From UBA5314 sp035560815 (GTDB lineage: Bacteria; Bacillota; Syntrophomonadia; Syntrophomonadales; Syntrophomonadaceae), in contig DATMYR010000078.1 in assembly GCA_035560815.1 (NCBI GenBank), positions 1-64,000 on the forward strand: DNA of 64,000 nt, written 5' to 3'. Positions 32,619 to 41,660 of this stretch are shown piece by piece. Under the pieces are notes generated by a model, which was not told the origin of the DNA, did no database searches, and was given only the letters and a program-made list of their open reading frames with translations. Within the stretch, counting starts at the first letter, position 1; each line of letters opens with the position of its first letter. Both the position numbers and the translations under genes were made by a program.

Positions 32619-33650
32619 ATGATATTTGCCTACCATCCGCTGGAAGGCGGCTACCCGGTTCCCATGCGTCATGTGGGGGCTAACATTCCTTATGAATGGA
32701 TTATCTATATCCTGATGTTGATTCCCCTATATTTCCTTTTTTATGGCTGCTACCGACATATTCAGGTATGGAAACAGGGGCAGGGCAAAATCAATCGTGG
32801 CGAACAGAGCGGGCCGCGCATCCTTTCCTTGTTAATCAATACCCTGGGTCAGCGTCAGATTATTAGGAAGCCTCTGCCTGGTTGGATGCATTTCCTGCTT
32901 TTCTGGGGTTTTGTTTTTCTTTTCATTGCTACAGTGGCTTTCGCTATGTGGGATAAAATCGGTTTTCCCCCTCTTACTGGCCAGTTGTATATAGGAATGT
33001 CGTGGGTGGCTGATGTGACGGGTCTTCTGGCCATGGCCGGGGTGTTGGTGCTGGCCATGATCCGCTATATTCAGCGCCCGGACCGGCTGAATGATTCCAG
33101 ACCTCTGGATGGCTGGCTGTTAGTGCTCATTTTTTTCGTTCTTCTGGGCGGTTTTATCATCGAAGGGCTTCGCCTGGCCGCTCAGATCAGGCTAACCCCT
33201 ACCATGGCACAAATTGCTTATGAAAAAGCCGCTTCACCGGTAGGGTGGGCTTTTTCCGGCCTATTCGCCAGCCCCCCTCTCAGCACCATTCTTCTCTGGC
33301 ACCGCATCGCCTGGTGGTCGCATATGGCCCTGGCTTTCCTTTTTATTGCAGTGATTCCCTATACGAAACTCTGGCACATATTTACCGGCATGTTCAATTA
33401 TTACGTCCGAGACCTGGGACCCAGTGCCAACCGCATGGTGGAAAATATTGAAGAAGCAGAGAGTTTCGGGGTGGAGAGTATCGAAGGGTTCACCTGGAAG
33501 GATCTGCTCGACCTGGATGCTTGCATTCGCTGCGGACGCTGCCAGGAAAACTGCCCCACCTATATGACCGGCAAGGCCCTTAACCCGAAAATAACCCTAA
33601 TCCAGGCAATGAAAAAGCATATGGATGCCAAGTCATCGCGTTCCCAGTAA
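32619..33650 (+). CDS. Shortened CCG-family/heterodisulfide reductase-like membrane protein (NarI-like N-terminus)
   Basis: This 343-residue protein has five to six membrane helices with conserved His (WMHFLLFWG, LLWHRIAWWSHMALAFLF) resembling NarI/HdrE heme-b proteins. One ferredoxin motif follows: CIRCGRCQENCPTYMTGKALNPK. It then stops. Full-length relatives (the DUF224/CCG Fe-S oxidoreductases next to Etf genes in syntrophic bacteria) continue with a second Cys motif and two CCG domains, reaching roughly 650-750 residues. Here the stop falls right after the first cluster motif, and no frame downstream continues it. It may be a natural short form or a truncation. AAGGAGG precedes the ATG. 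Confidence 0.75.
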   Translation: MIFAYHPLEGGYPVPMRHVGANIPYEWIIYILMLIPLYFLFYGCYRHIQVWKQGQGKINRGEQSGPRILSLLINTLGQRQIIRKPLPGWMHFLLFWGFVFLFIATVAFAMWDKIGFPPLTGQLYIGMSWVADVTGLLAMAGVLVLAMIRYIQRPDRLNDSRPLDGWLLVLIFFVLLGGFIIEGLRLAAQIRLTPTMAQIAYEKAASPVGWAFSGLFASPPLSTILLWHRIAWWSHMALAFLFIAVIPYTKLWHIFTGMFNYYVRDLGPSANRMVENIEEAESFGVESIEGFTWKDLLDLDACIRCGRCQENCPTYMTGKALNPKITLIQAMKKHMDAKSSRSQ

Positions 33651-33802
33651 AAAGGCCTTTAGATTCCAGGTTAAGCTGCTCAATAAGAAGGTCTCCAAGG
33701 CTCCCTCAATTATCCTCCCTTTGCAGGCCAGAAAAATACAATACCCGGGCATAGAGCCAGGGCGTATGGTTGGATTTATTGTGCAGAGAAGCCGGTTGCA
33801 AG

Positions 33803-34096
33803 CTACTCCATACCCAGACGTTCCAATAATTCTTCCTTACGTATACCTTCAATCTGCAATAACTTTTGTCGGGAGCTTTCTCCTCGAAGAATGGAGATAT
33901 TACGGCGGGAAATGTGAAGTTCTGCGGCCAGGAAAGTGAGCAAGGCCTGGTTAGCTTCTCCCTCCACCGGAGGAGCGGTGAGTCTGACCTTCAGGGCACC
34001 TTCCCATTCACCCAGAATCTGATTGCGCGAGGCTTTGGGCTGTACCTTGACTTCCATGCGCAGGCTGTTTTTTCCCTCGGAGATCCGCAAGGCCAC
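33803..34096 (-). CDS. yggU: DUF167 / YggU family protein
   Basis: This 97-residue protein matches DUF167: MEVKVQPKASRNQILGEWEGALKVRLTAPPVEGEANQALLTFLA, then ISILRGESSRQKLLQIEG. The biological role is unknown. GTG at 34096 overlaps the divIVA stop (TAGTG). YggU is commonly found in division/ylm clusters and here closes this one. The 33651-33802 gap to the convergent membrane protein gene shows nothing. Confidence 0.9.
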   Translation of the reverse strand: MALRISEGKNSLRMEVKVQPKASRNQILGEWEGALKVRLTAPPVEGEANQALLTFLAAELHISRRNISILRGESSRQKLLQIEGIRKEELLERLGME

Positions 34097-34593
34097 TACA
34101 GGTCCTCCGGTCCGATCTTTTCCAGGCGTTCCATGACTACCTTGATGTCAGCCCCGTAAAAGAACCCGCTCATTTCCTCAACCTTGCGATGGTTGGTTTC
34201 CAGAATTTCCATGTGAGCAGTCATTTGGCCTTTCAATTCAGCATTGAATATGTTGAGGCGTTTAATAACTTCATGGTACATAGTCATAATATCCGAAATT
34301 CTCTTCTTGGTTTCATCCAGCATGAGAGACGCTTCTTTACGGGCATTGCCCTTCAAGTCTTCGGCAGCCTGTTGGGCCAGAATTAAAGTGTTGTTCATGG
34401 TTCCTTCCAGACGTCGATACTTTTGCAGATCGTCTTCCAGCCTCTGAACCTTTTCTTTTAACCCAGCATTATCGCTGTAAAGGGTTTCATAATCCTGGGC
34501 CAGGCGGCTGATAAACTCCCTCACTTCCTCCTGGTCAAATCCCCTCAAGGATTTACCGAATTGCTGGCTGCGAATCTCAATCGCTGTTATCAT
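34096..34593 (-). CDS. divIVA: DivIVA family cell-division/polarity protein
   Basis: This 165-residue protein begins ITAIEIRSQQFGKSLRGFDQEEVREFISRLAQDYETLYSDN, the DivIVA N-terminal membrane-binding/coiled-coil signature. Coiled coil continues through residue 130. DivIVA self-assembles at curved membrane (division sites and poles). The ribosome site GGGGGGAG precedes ATG 34593. It lies downstream of the U32 protease gene and overlaps yggU. Confidence 0.93.
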   Translation of the reverse strand: MITAIEIRSQQFGKSLRGFDQEEVREFISRLAQDYETLYSDNAGLKEKVQRLEDDLQKYRRLEGTMNNTLILAQQAAEDLKGNARKEASLMLDETKKRISDIMTMYHEVIKRLNIFNAELKGQMTAHMEILETNHRKVEEMSGFFYGADIKVVMERLEKIGPEDL

Positions 34594-34631
34594 TCTGCTC
34601 CCCCCTTGCTCATTGAATTGGCTGCCAATTT

Positions 34632-36563
34632 TTATACTCCGGGCTGCAACTTTACTTGATCAGGAAGGACTGTGAGCCCGGCTGGGCAAAGACATAGAAG
34701 CTCATTTAGATAATCATCTTCTGCCCAAAGCCCATTGGCCAGATTTTCCAGGGCCTTTTGGTAGATCTTAACGATTTCGATAAGTATTTCATGAGAATAC
34801 AACTCACCATCAATGCGCACATATCGCAAACCAGCCTTGATCAGGGATGGCAATAAGGACAAATTACACAGGTCATAGGGAAAATATACGTAGGTCCGGC
34901 ATCGATCGTCACTGAAGAGACGGTCATGCTGCCCACATCCGTCCTCTAAATAATAATCCTGATGAACACAACTAGCCTGGCAGCCAACTTCCGCATCCCC
35001 CTCAGCGAGAACTTCGGCGGATCGGGCCGGGCATATATCGCTGACCATTCCACATAGAGGACCGTGCACCAGAGCTTCGATATCCAATCCCGTTTCGGCT
35101 AATTCCTGCAGGGCTTGAGGCCCTAGTTCCAGGGAAGCACTTACCCGACTTACGCCCAGTTCCAAAAGCAAGGAAGCTGCTTCCTGGTTAAGCAAGTTCA
35201 GACCGTAGCCTCCATGGACAATATACCCTGTCTCTCGGGCTTCCACCATACTGCCCCAATCATTGGCGACGATGCCATCCAATCTTCCCCGTAAGCTATT
35301 CAAATCCTGGCGAAATCGTGCCAGGTCTGTCTCGCCAATGATGCGCGGGCTCTCCATGAACACCCGCATGCCCATATCATGAGCACGCGCTATTGCCTTC
35401 TCCCTGTTTTCCGATCCCCATTGAAAAGGAGATTGACGAAAATTTTCTCCCGGTAAGATGATTTGTTTGACACCCATTGTTCCCAGAGCGGCCAGGCTCT
35501 CCAAGTCGCCCACCTTGACACTTAACTGGACTGGTGATTGCTGGGCTTCTACAGGCTTAATTCCTGTATTCTCGCCCTTTGCCAGCCTCGAAGCAGGAAA
35601 AGCCTGGCTGACGAAAAAGGGCTCTCGGACACCGCTGGGATCTGTAGCGTCAGCCCCCGGGGGGCCGGAGAGATTGCCGTTGGTAAAATCCCGAATTCTC
35701 CGGGCCCGTAATTGAACCATATCCTGTTCTTGACCTGGATGAGCAGATTTTCGGTCCTGAGCGCTGTCCAGGGCGTGGCGATAGGCACCAACCAGATGAG
35801 ATAGATAATCAGCCGGGCGCATCCGTCCTTCAATTTTCAGGGAGCTTACTCCGGCATGAATCATAGCGGGCAGGTCGTTAATAACACACAGGTCTTTATA
35901 AGCAAGATGATAGAGAAATTTCTGCTCATCTCCGCTCCCGTGCAAGCGATAGCTCCAGCGGCAGGGCTTTACGCAGCGGCCCCGGTTCCCGCTCTCACCC
36001 TTTAGAAAGCTGCTCATATAACATTGCCCGGCATGCGAAACGCAAAGATCCCCATGGGCAAAAAACTCAATGCCCAGAGTGGTCGAGGAATGAATAGCCT
36101 GGATTTCCTCCAGAGTAAGATTCTTGGATAGGATTACGCGTGAAAAACCTATTTCTTCAAAAAACCGTGCTGCTGCTGAATTGGCCACTCCCATCTGCAC
36201 ACTGGCATGCAGGGGCACATGTAGATTCAACTCCTTATGAAGTCTAACCAGCCCCAGGTCTTGTACAATGAGGGCATCGACTCCGATTTCCTGAAGAAAT
36301 AGAAGATACTCTTTAAGCCCTACCAGTTCTTCCGGAAGATAAAGATTATTCACCGTAATATAAAGCTTTTTCCTGCGTTGGTGCATGTATTGTACAGCAC
36401 GCTCCAATTCCTGGTCGGAGAAATTATATTCCGGCTTTAGAAGGCGCATATTAAAACCCTTGCCGCCCAGATATACAGCATCCGCGCCGGCGGCAACAAC
36501 AGCTTCCAGCACCTCCCACTTTCCTGCAGGTGCCAAGAGCTCAACAAAGGATTCGGGCATCAT
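34632..36563 (-). CDS. U32 family peptidase
   Basis: This 643-residue protein has the U32 signature: ELLAPAGKWEVLEAVVAAGADAVYLGG at the N-terminus and, around residue 170, HGDLCVSHAGQCYMSSFLKGESGNRGRCVKPCRW, with the conserved Cys cluster. A second Cys-rich region near residue 510-550 (HGPLCGMVSDICPA...CQASCVHQDYY) resembles the repeated half of longer members. Relatives are annotated as collagenase-like proteases or hydroxylation/tRNA-modifying factors; the reaction is not certain here. It sits between yggT and divIVA, where ylmH is found in many Firmicutes. Confidence 0.88.
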   Translation of the reverse strand: MMPESFVELLAPAGKWEVLEAVVAAGADAVYLGGKGFNMRLLKPEYNFSDQELERAVQYMHQRRKKLYITVNNLYLPEELVGLKEYLLFLQEIGVDALIVQDLGLVRLHKELNLHVPLHASVQMGVANSAAARFFEEIGFSRVILSKNLTLEEIQAIHSSTTLGIEFFAHGDLCVSHAGQCYMSSFLKGESGNRGRCVKPCRWSYRLHGSGDEQKFLYHLAYKDLCVINDLPAMIHAGVSSLKIEGRMRPADYLSHLVGAYRHALDSAQDRKSAHPGQEQDMVQLRARRIRDFTNGNLSGPPGADATDPSGVREPFFVSQAFPASRLAKGENTGIKPVEAQQSPVQLSVKVGDLESLAALGTMGVKQIILPGENFRQSPFQWGSENREKAIARAHDMGMRVFMESPRIIGETDLARFRQDLNSLRGRLDGIVANDWGSMVEARETGYIVHGGYGLNLLNQEAASLLLELGVSRVSASLELGPQALQELAETGLDIEALVHGPLCGMVSDICPARSAEVLAEGDAEVGCQASCVHQDYYLEDGCGQHDRLFSDDRCRTYVYFPYDLCNLSLLPSLIKAGLRYVRIDGELYSHEILIEIVKIYQKALENLANGLWAEDDYLNELLCLCPAGLTVLPDQVKLQPGV

Positions 36564-36596
36564 AAACTAACTCCCCTAAACATTATTACTATGGAT

Positions 36597-36869
36597 TTAC
36601 AAATACCTGCCCACCAGGGATTGTACGATTTGGATGACAAAAAACAAAAGAATGGGGGAAAAGTCAACGGCTCCGGCTAAAGGTATAATCCTTCGAAACG
36701 GCGCCATAAAAGGCTCAGTCACATCGTAGACAAATTTTATGATGGGTTGATACGGGTTGTGGGGAATATAAGACAAAAGGCAGCGAACGACTACCAGCCA
36801 TTTCAGCACCTCCAGTGCTGTCATCAACAAATCTCCCACACTGAATCTTCCCAGACCAAATAGTCCCAC
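36597..36869 (-). CDS. yggT: YggT/YlmG family membrane protein
   Basis: This 90-residue protein has two hydrophobic segments separated by RCLLSYIPHNPYQPIIKFVYDVTEPFMAPFRRIIPLAGAVDFSPILLF, the YggT signature. Family members are linked to division and osmotic or chromosome-organisation phenotypes, without a proven mechanism. GTG at 36869 has GGAGG eight bases before. It follows proC by about 20 bp in the cluster. Confidence 0.9.
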   Translation of the reverse strand: MGLFGLGRFSVGDLLMTALEVLKWLVVVRCLLSYIPHNPYQPIIKFVYDVTEPFMAPFRRIIPLAGAVDFSPILLFFVIQIVQSLVGRYL

Positions 36870-36889
36870 CCGGTGTCCTCCAAAAATAC

Positions 36890-37696
36890 CTATTTTTTAC
36901 CCAGCTCGATAGAACGCTGGAAGGCCTTCTCAATCGCTTGAAAAAAGGCTCCGCGCAGTCCATGTTCCTCTAATTGCCTGACCCCGGCAATGGTTGTTCC
37001 TGCGGGGGAACAGACCTGCTCGCGCAGGATGGCAGGATGTTCACCGGTGTCCTCCAACATTTTAATGCTACCGGCTGCCGTTTTCAATACCAATTGGCGA
37101 GCGACACTGGAGTCCAGCCCCACCTGCACGGCTGCATTGATCATGGCTTCTACCACCAGGAACATATAGGCAGGTCCACTGCCCGAAACGGCAGTAACCG
37201 CGTCCATATTTTTTTCCTCCATGAGCAGAGCTATTCCACTTGCGGCAAAAAGATTGGCCGCAATGTCCAAATCTTCCGATCTAGTATACTTACCGGGACA
37301 CAAAGCAGCAACCCCCGAACCTACCAGGCAGGGTGTATTGGGCATAACTCGAACGATTGGCACCTCTATTCCCAAGAGGCTTTCCAGGCTGCCGGTTGTG
37401 ATGCCTGCGGCCACGGAAATAAGTAGTTTTTCTTCGTTCCAGGCAGTTTTCGTCAAGTTCAACACCTGAGGAACTTGTTGGGGCTTGACGGCTAGCAGGA
37501 TGATTCCTGATTTGTGAATCAGTTCCCATTGCTCCAACGCTACGCTGTTGAATTCGGTGGAGAACAGAGTGGTGCGGGCCGGGTTAACATCATTGACATA
37601 GATGTTAGCGATGTCCGGGCAGGAACTGGCCGTGAGACCCTTTAGCAGGGCATAAGCCATTTTTCCGCATCCGATCACTCCGAGGGAAGAACGCAC
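36890..37696 (-). CDS. proC: Pyrroline-5-carboxylate reductase
   Basis: This 268-residue protein has the N-terminal Rossmann motif LGVIGCGKMAYALLKGL, VKPQQVPQVL, RVMPNTPCLVGSGVAALCPG, and the C-terminal signature EQVCSPAGTTIAGVRQLEEHGLRGAFFQAI. It reduces pyrroline-5-carboxylate to proline using NAD(P)H in the cytoplasm. The stop of sepF overlaps its start (TAGTG), so it is coupled to sepF. proC between sepF and yggT is a recurring arrangement, possibly just positional. Confidence 0.95.
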   Translation of the reverse strand: MRSSLGVIGCGKMAYALLKGLTASSCPDIANIYVNDVNPARTTLFSTEFNSVALEQWELIHKSGIILLAVKPQQVPQVLNLTKTAWNEEKLLISVAAGITTGSLESLLGIEVPIVRVMPNTPCLVGSGVAALCPGKYTRSEDLDIAANLFAASGIALLMEEKNMDAVTAVSGSGPAYMFLVVEAMINAAVQVGLDSSVARQLVLKTAAGSIKMLEDTGEHPAILREQVCSPAGTTIAGVRQLEEHGLRGAFFQAIEKAFQRSIELGKK

Positions 37697-38124
37697 TACC
37701 GCTCACCCCCGCTTGGATTCCAGAAGTTATGGCGGCGCATAATCGATCCCTTATCCCGGCTGATCTCCATATTACTGGGAGCAAAAACGAAAATATTGCT
37801 GCCCAGTTGCTGGCAGGTGCCATCCAGGGAATATATGCTGCCACTGAGAAAGTCAATAACCCGCCGGGCAATGTCCGGTGTCGTGTTTTCAAAACTGATA
37901 ATCAACTGCTTGCGGTTCTTGAGATGATCAGCTAGAACCTGAACCTCATCGAAAGTCTGTGGTTCACACATTACCACTTTCATGGTTTTGTTGCTATGAA
38001 TAGGGACAACGTTATTCATCTGGCGAGAATTAACTTCCGGGCCCGGGGGAAGTGTAATCAACTCTTCATGCACTTCTTCCTCGGCAACCCCCAACCAGGA
38101 CCACACCTTATCTGTCAAACCCAT
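37696..38124 (-). CDS. sepF: Cell division protein SepF
   Basis: This 142-residue protein has an N-terminal amphipathic segment (MGLTDKVWSWLGV, membrane anchor), a polar linker, and the SepF core MKVVMCEPQTFDEVQVLADHLKNRKQLIISFENTTPDIARRVIDFLSGSIYSLDGTCQQLGSNIFVFAPSNMEI. SepF tethers FtsZ to the membrane and stabilises the Z-ring. It is the third ylm-type gene in the order pgeF...yggS-sepF. Confidence 0.95.
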   Translation of the reverse strand: MGLTDKVWSWLGVAEEEVHEELITLPPGPEVNSRQMNNVVPIHSNKTMKVVMCEPQTFDEVQVLADHLKNRKQLIISFENTTPDIARRVIDFLSGSIYSLDGTCQQLGSNIFVFAPSNMEISRDKGSIMRRHNFWNPSGGER

Positions 38125-38187
38125 AAAAGAACCTCCTCGGTAAAAGATTAGACTACATGATATTTATCGAGAATTAGTGTAAAACCC

Positions 38188-38856
38188 TTAATGAAAAATG
38201 GCACTGCCAATGCGAACTAGATTGGCTCCTTCTTCAATAGCCACCTGAAAATCCTGCGACATTCCCATTGACAGGTATTGCAGATTTACGTGAGCAAAAC
38301 CTCGAGCACGCACCTTTTCTTGAATATGATACAGTTCGCGGAATATTGGCCGGGCTTCTTCCGGATCAGTCACCAGTGGAGCAATGGTCATTAATCCCCG
38401 GATATGTAAGCTTTCAAGCTGCCCCATGGCATCCAGAAACGCTTCCACGTCACCAGGCTCTATTCCAGTCTTCTGCTCTTCCCCGGCTATGTTTACCTGC
38501 AGCAGGACGTCCTGATGAACTTCCGAATTTTGTGCCCGGCGGTTCATTTCCTCGGCCAGATTCCAGCGGTCCAGCGAATGGATCAAAACCGCCCTTCCCA
38601 CAACATCCTTCACTTTATTGGTTTGCAGCCGGCCAATCATATGCCAGTTGAGTTGTGGAAGTATCTCACCTTTGTATTTCAACTCCTGGGGCCGGTTTTC
38701 ACCGAAATCATGGATTCCCAGAGAAGCCGCCACTCGCACTTCTTCCGTGCCCACGGTCTTGCTCACCGCCACCAAAGTGATTTGTTCTGCTGCTCGCCCA
38801 CTGGCTGCCGCGGCAGCTGCAATGCGCGCTCTGATTGTTTCAATCTTCTCCTGCAT
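38188..38856 (-). CDS. YggS/YlmE family PLP-binding protein
   Basis: This 222-residue protein matches the PLP homeostasis protein family: ITLVAVSKTVGTEEVRVA with the PLP Lys, FGENRPQELKYKG, WHMIGRLQTNKVKDVV, RGLMTIAPL and LSMGMSQDFQVAIEEGANLVRIGSAIF. Members bind pyridoxal phosphate and maintain B6 and amino-acid balance. It is located upstream of sepF as in most Firmicutes. Confidence 0.94.
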   Translation of the reverse strand: MQEKIETIRARIAAAAAASGRAAEQITLVAVSKTVGTEEVRVAASLGIHDFGENRPQELKYKGEILPQLNWHMIGRLQTNKVKDVVGRAVLIHSLDRWNLAEEMNRRAQNSEVHQDVLLQVNIAGEEQKTGIEPGDVEAFLDAMGQLESLHIRGLMTIAPLVTDPEEARPIFRELYHIQEKVRARGFAHVNLQYLSMGMSQDFQVAIEEGANLVRIGSAIFH

Positions 38857-38877
38857 GTCATCGCTCCGGTTCTCTGA

Positions 38878-39822
38878 TTATCGAACCACGTCTTTCATGT
38901 CCAGTATATCCGGGTTACTGACTACAATATCACCGGCATCCAGACCCGTAACCAGGGCTTGTTTTTCCCCGACCGCGGTTACATTTATCGATTTTTCGTA
39001 TATCCTGTCTTTACGTAAACAGTATACTCTTTTTTCTTGTCCAACACTAATCACTGATGAGCCGGGAACCAAAAGACCGGGGCTGCTGTCCCTTTCCAGT
39101 TCAACATCCAGGTAGCGGCACCCCGCAAGTGACTGACAAAAGGTATCCATTTTCAATTGTAGCAGAACCGGGGGGTCCAGGCGGATATCCTCAACTACAG
39201 CCTGTCCAATTTTTTCTCCCTGGGAGAAAACAATCACCGCATCTCCCGGTTGAATTGTTACCGTCTCATCGGCCGATGAAATTCTAGCTATAATCGTAGT
39301 ATTATGGAGGTTATCGATCACCTTGCATACATTCTGCCCCGTTTCGGCAGCCATCTCTGGGGCTGTGCTCCGGGGCTGGTAAGAAAACTCATCAGGTCCC
39401 ATGGCAGTTAAAGATAGGTTTTTCAGAACCTTTTCCAATCCATCCACCCGGGTCGTAAAGATGCCGGTGCAGGGAGATCTTACTGGCAGAGGAGTCTGTC
39501 CGCTGCGGACCAGGTAACCGAGTTCCTGGCCTTTGCGCACCTTCTCCCCTTCCCTCACCAGGTTTTCAAAACGCCCCTGAACAGGAGCCGCCACCGGCCA
39601 CTCCATATTAAGGACCAGAGCACGGGCCGTCAGGTACTCAGGAAGCACACCCTCCTGCACCACAGCCATAGTCACCCGCTGTTTTTTTATATGATCGATA
39701 ATTTGAAGACCGAGCCGGTAGCATATAGGTGCAATAAATCCGAGAAGAATAAAACTGGCAAGCAAGCTAAGAATCAGTTCGCGTTTCTGACGGCGGCCCG
39801 CCCTTTCTCTGCGCAGCGACAT
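38878..39822 (-). CDS. HlyD-like periplasmic-adaptor-type membrane protein
   Basis: This 314-residue protein has a basic N-terminus (RRERAGRRQKRELI), one membrane helix, then a beta-rich barrel-sandwich pattern with VAAPVQGRFENLVREGEKVRKGQELGYLV and VRSPCTGIFTTRVDGLEKVL, characteristic of HlyD/biotinyl-lipoyl-like adaptors. No ABC exporter partner is present. Such proteins recur in Clostridia division clusters between yggS and regulatory genes, so a role at the division envelope is plausible but unproven. Confidence 0.75.
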   Translation of the reverse strand: MSLRRERAGRRQKRELILSLLASFILLGFIAPICYRLGLQIIDHIKKQRVTMAVVQEGVLPEYLTARALVLNMEWPVAAPVQGRFENLVREGEKVRKGQELGYLVRSGQTPLPVRSPCTGIFTTRVDGLEKVLKNLSLTAMGPDEFSYQPRSTAPEMAAETGQNVCKVIDNLHNTTIIARISSADETVTIQPGDAVIVFSQGEKIGQAVVEDIRLDPPVLLQLKMDTFCQSLAGCRYLDVELERDSSPGLLVPGSSVISVGQEKRVYCLRKDRIYEKSINVTAVGEKQALVTGLDAGDIVVSNPDILDMKDVVR

Positions 39823-39876
39823 GCATATACCCCATTCCGGGGGGCGGCGGCGCCACCCCCGGGATAAAAACCGGAT

Positions 39877-40920
39877 TTACACCACCAGGAAGCTAACCCC
39901 AAAAGTGGATCCTTTTCCTATTTCGCTGTCTACAAAGACTTCTCCTCCATGAGATTCAACAATATGTTTGACGATGGCCAATCCCAAACCGGTTCCCCCC
40001 TGGCGGCGGGAACGGGCTTTGTCCACCCGGTAGAAGCGTTCAAAAATTCGCGAGATGCTTTCCCTGGGTATGCCCATACCCGTGTCCGTAATCGTCGTGA
40101 TTATTCGGTGTTCACGCTTCCGGCAGCGGATGACAATCCGTCCACCCCGGGGTGAATATTTAATGGCATTATCCACCAGATTGATAAATACCTGCCCCAC
40201 CAGATCCTCATCACCCATAACGAAATCCAGGGGCTGAGGGTAGATAAATTCCACATGAAGGCATTTTTCACTAATCTGAGGACCCAAAATATTCATAACA
40301 TTGCGTATTACACTGACCAGCGATACTGGACGGGGCTGGACCACACGTTCTTTGGATTCGATTGCGGACAAGGTTAGAAGGTCTTCAATCAGGCGGTTCA
40401 ACCGTTCGGTCTCGGTGTCAATGATGGTGAGAAACCGGCGGCAGGTATCACTATTCGCAAACGCCCCATCCAGAAGAGTTTCCACAAATCCTTTGATAGA
40501 TGTTAAGGGGGTGCGCAGTTCATGGGACACATTGCCTACGAACTCGGAGCGCATTTGATCAAAGTTGCGGGCTTCAGTAACATCATGAAAAACGGCCACC
40601 GCTCCCAGAATTCGTCCTCCATCATCGGACAACGCCAGGGCATGTACCCGATAAAAACGGTTGTTGGATTGAAAGCGGGTTTCAGTAAATACTTCTTTAC
40701 CTGTAGCAAGAACCCCCTCGATCATGCCATTAATTTCCTCTTCGGCACTGACCGTGCGCAGGTGCTGTTCGAGGAGTCCTCCCTCCCGGGATATAAACAG
40801 GTTCTCCGCCGCCTTGTTAGCAAGCGTGATGCACCCCTGGGGATCGCAGATCATTACTCCGTCAATCATACTACTTAAAACAGCCAGAACACTTCCAGGG
40901 CATCTACTCAGTAATGACAT
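39877..40920 (-). CDS. PAS-domain sensor histidine kinase (PhoR/WalK-like, no membrane helix)
   Basis: This 347-residue kinase starts directly with a PAS domain (LAVLSSMIDGVMICDPQGCITLANKAAENLF), then an H-box GNVSHELRTPLTSIKGFVETLL (phosphorylated His), N-box VFINLVDNAIKYSPRGG, G1 ITDTGMGIPRES and G2 QGGTGLGLAIVKHIVESHGG. Most PhoR/WalK relatives have N-terminal membrane segments. Here the gene begins 14 bases after the response regulator with GAGG upstream of ATG, so no room exists for them. It probably senses a cytoplasmic signal and phosphorylates the regulator encoded just before it. Confidence 0.9.
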   Translation of the reverse strand: MSLLSRCPGSVLAVLSSMIDGVMICDPQGCITLANKAAENLFISREGGLLEQHLRTVSAEEEINGMIEGVLATGKEVFTETRFQSNNRFYRVHALALSDDGGRILGAVAVFHDVTEARNFDQMRSEFVGNVSHELRTPLTSIKGFVETLLDGAFANSDTCRRFLTIIDTETERLNRLIEDLLTLSAIESKERVVQPRPVSLVSVIRNVMNILGPQISEKCLHVEFIYPQPLDFVMGDEDLVGQVFINLVDNAIKYSPRGGRIVIRCRKREHRIITTITDTGMGIPRESISRIFERFYRVDKARSRRQGGTGLGLAIVKHIVESHGGEVFVDSEIGKGSTFGVSFLVV

Positions 40921-40934
40921 AGATTTTTTCCTCG

Positions 40935-41651
40935 CTATTTATTGCCTTTCTCCATGAACCGATAGCCGATACCGCGTACGGTTTCCACATACTCGGGATA
41001 GTTCGAATCATCTTTCAATTTCTGGCGTAAGTGGCGAATATGTACATCTACGGTGCGTGTGTCCCCCAGGAATTCGTATCCCCAGACCTGCTCCAAAAGA
41101 GCTTCGCGGGTAAACACCTTGCCCGGACTGCAGGCCATAATGCTGAGCAGTTCGTACTCCTTGGGGGTAAGTTCCAGTCTTTCTTCACCCAAAAATACTT
41201 CATATTTTTCCGGTACAATAATCAGGTCTTTAAATACCAGAGCCTTATTCCCCGCTGCCTGTTCGGCTTCCAGCACCTTCGAAGCCCGCAACCGGGCTTT
41301 GACCCGGGCTACCAATTCTCGGGGACTGAAAGGCTTTTTAATATAGTCATCGGCTCCCATTTCCAGGCCCAAAACGGTGTCAAATTCCTCGGCTTTGGCA
41401 GTAAGCATGATAATCGGGATGCCACTAAAATGGGAATCCTGCTTCAGGGAGCGGCAGACCTTGAGCCCGTCCATGCCGGGCAGCATAATATCCAATAAAA
41501 TTAAATCGGGGGACTGGTTTTTGACCATATCGATTCCGCTGCGGCCATCATAGGCCGACAATACCTCGAAACCATCTTTTTCCAGATTAAATTTTACCAG
41601 TTCCACGATGTGCGTTTCATCGTCCACAACCAGTATTTTCTTCCTCTGCAT
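40935..41651 (-). CDS. OmpR-family response regulator (PhoP/WalR-like)
   Basis: This 238-residue regulator has a receiver domain (ILVVDDETHIVELVKFNLEKDGF; phospho-Asp in DLILLDIMLPGMDG; Lys in MLTAKAEEFD) and a winged-helix DNA-binding domain (LELTPKEYELLSIMACSPGKVFTREALLEQVWGYEF...RTVDVHIRHLRQKL). It pairs with the downstream kinase. Target genes cannot be seen; phosphate or envelope control are the usual roles in this subfamily. It overlaps no gene and is 9 bp from pgeF. Confidence 0.93.
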   Translation of the reverse strand: MQRKKILVVDDETHIVELVKFNLEKDGFEVLSAYDGRSGIDMVKNQSPDLILLDIMLPGMDGLKVCRSLKQDSHFSGIPIIMLTAKAEEFDTVLGLEMGADDYIKKPFSPRELVARVKARLRASKVLEAEQAAGNKALVFKDLIIVPEKYEVFLGEERLELTPKEYELLSIMACSPGKVFTREALLEQVWGYEFLGDTRTVDVHIRHLRQKLKDDSNYPEYVETVRGIGYRFMEKGNK

Positions 41652-41660
41652 TGGTACACC

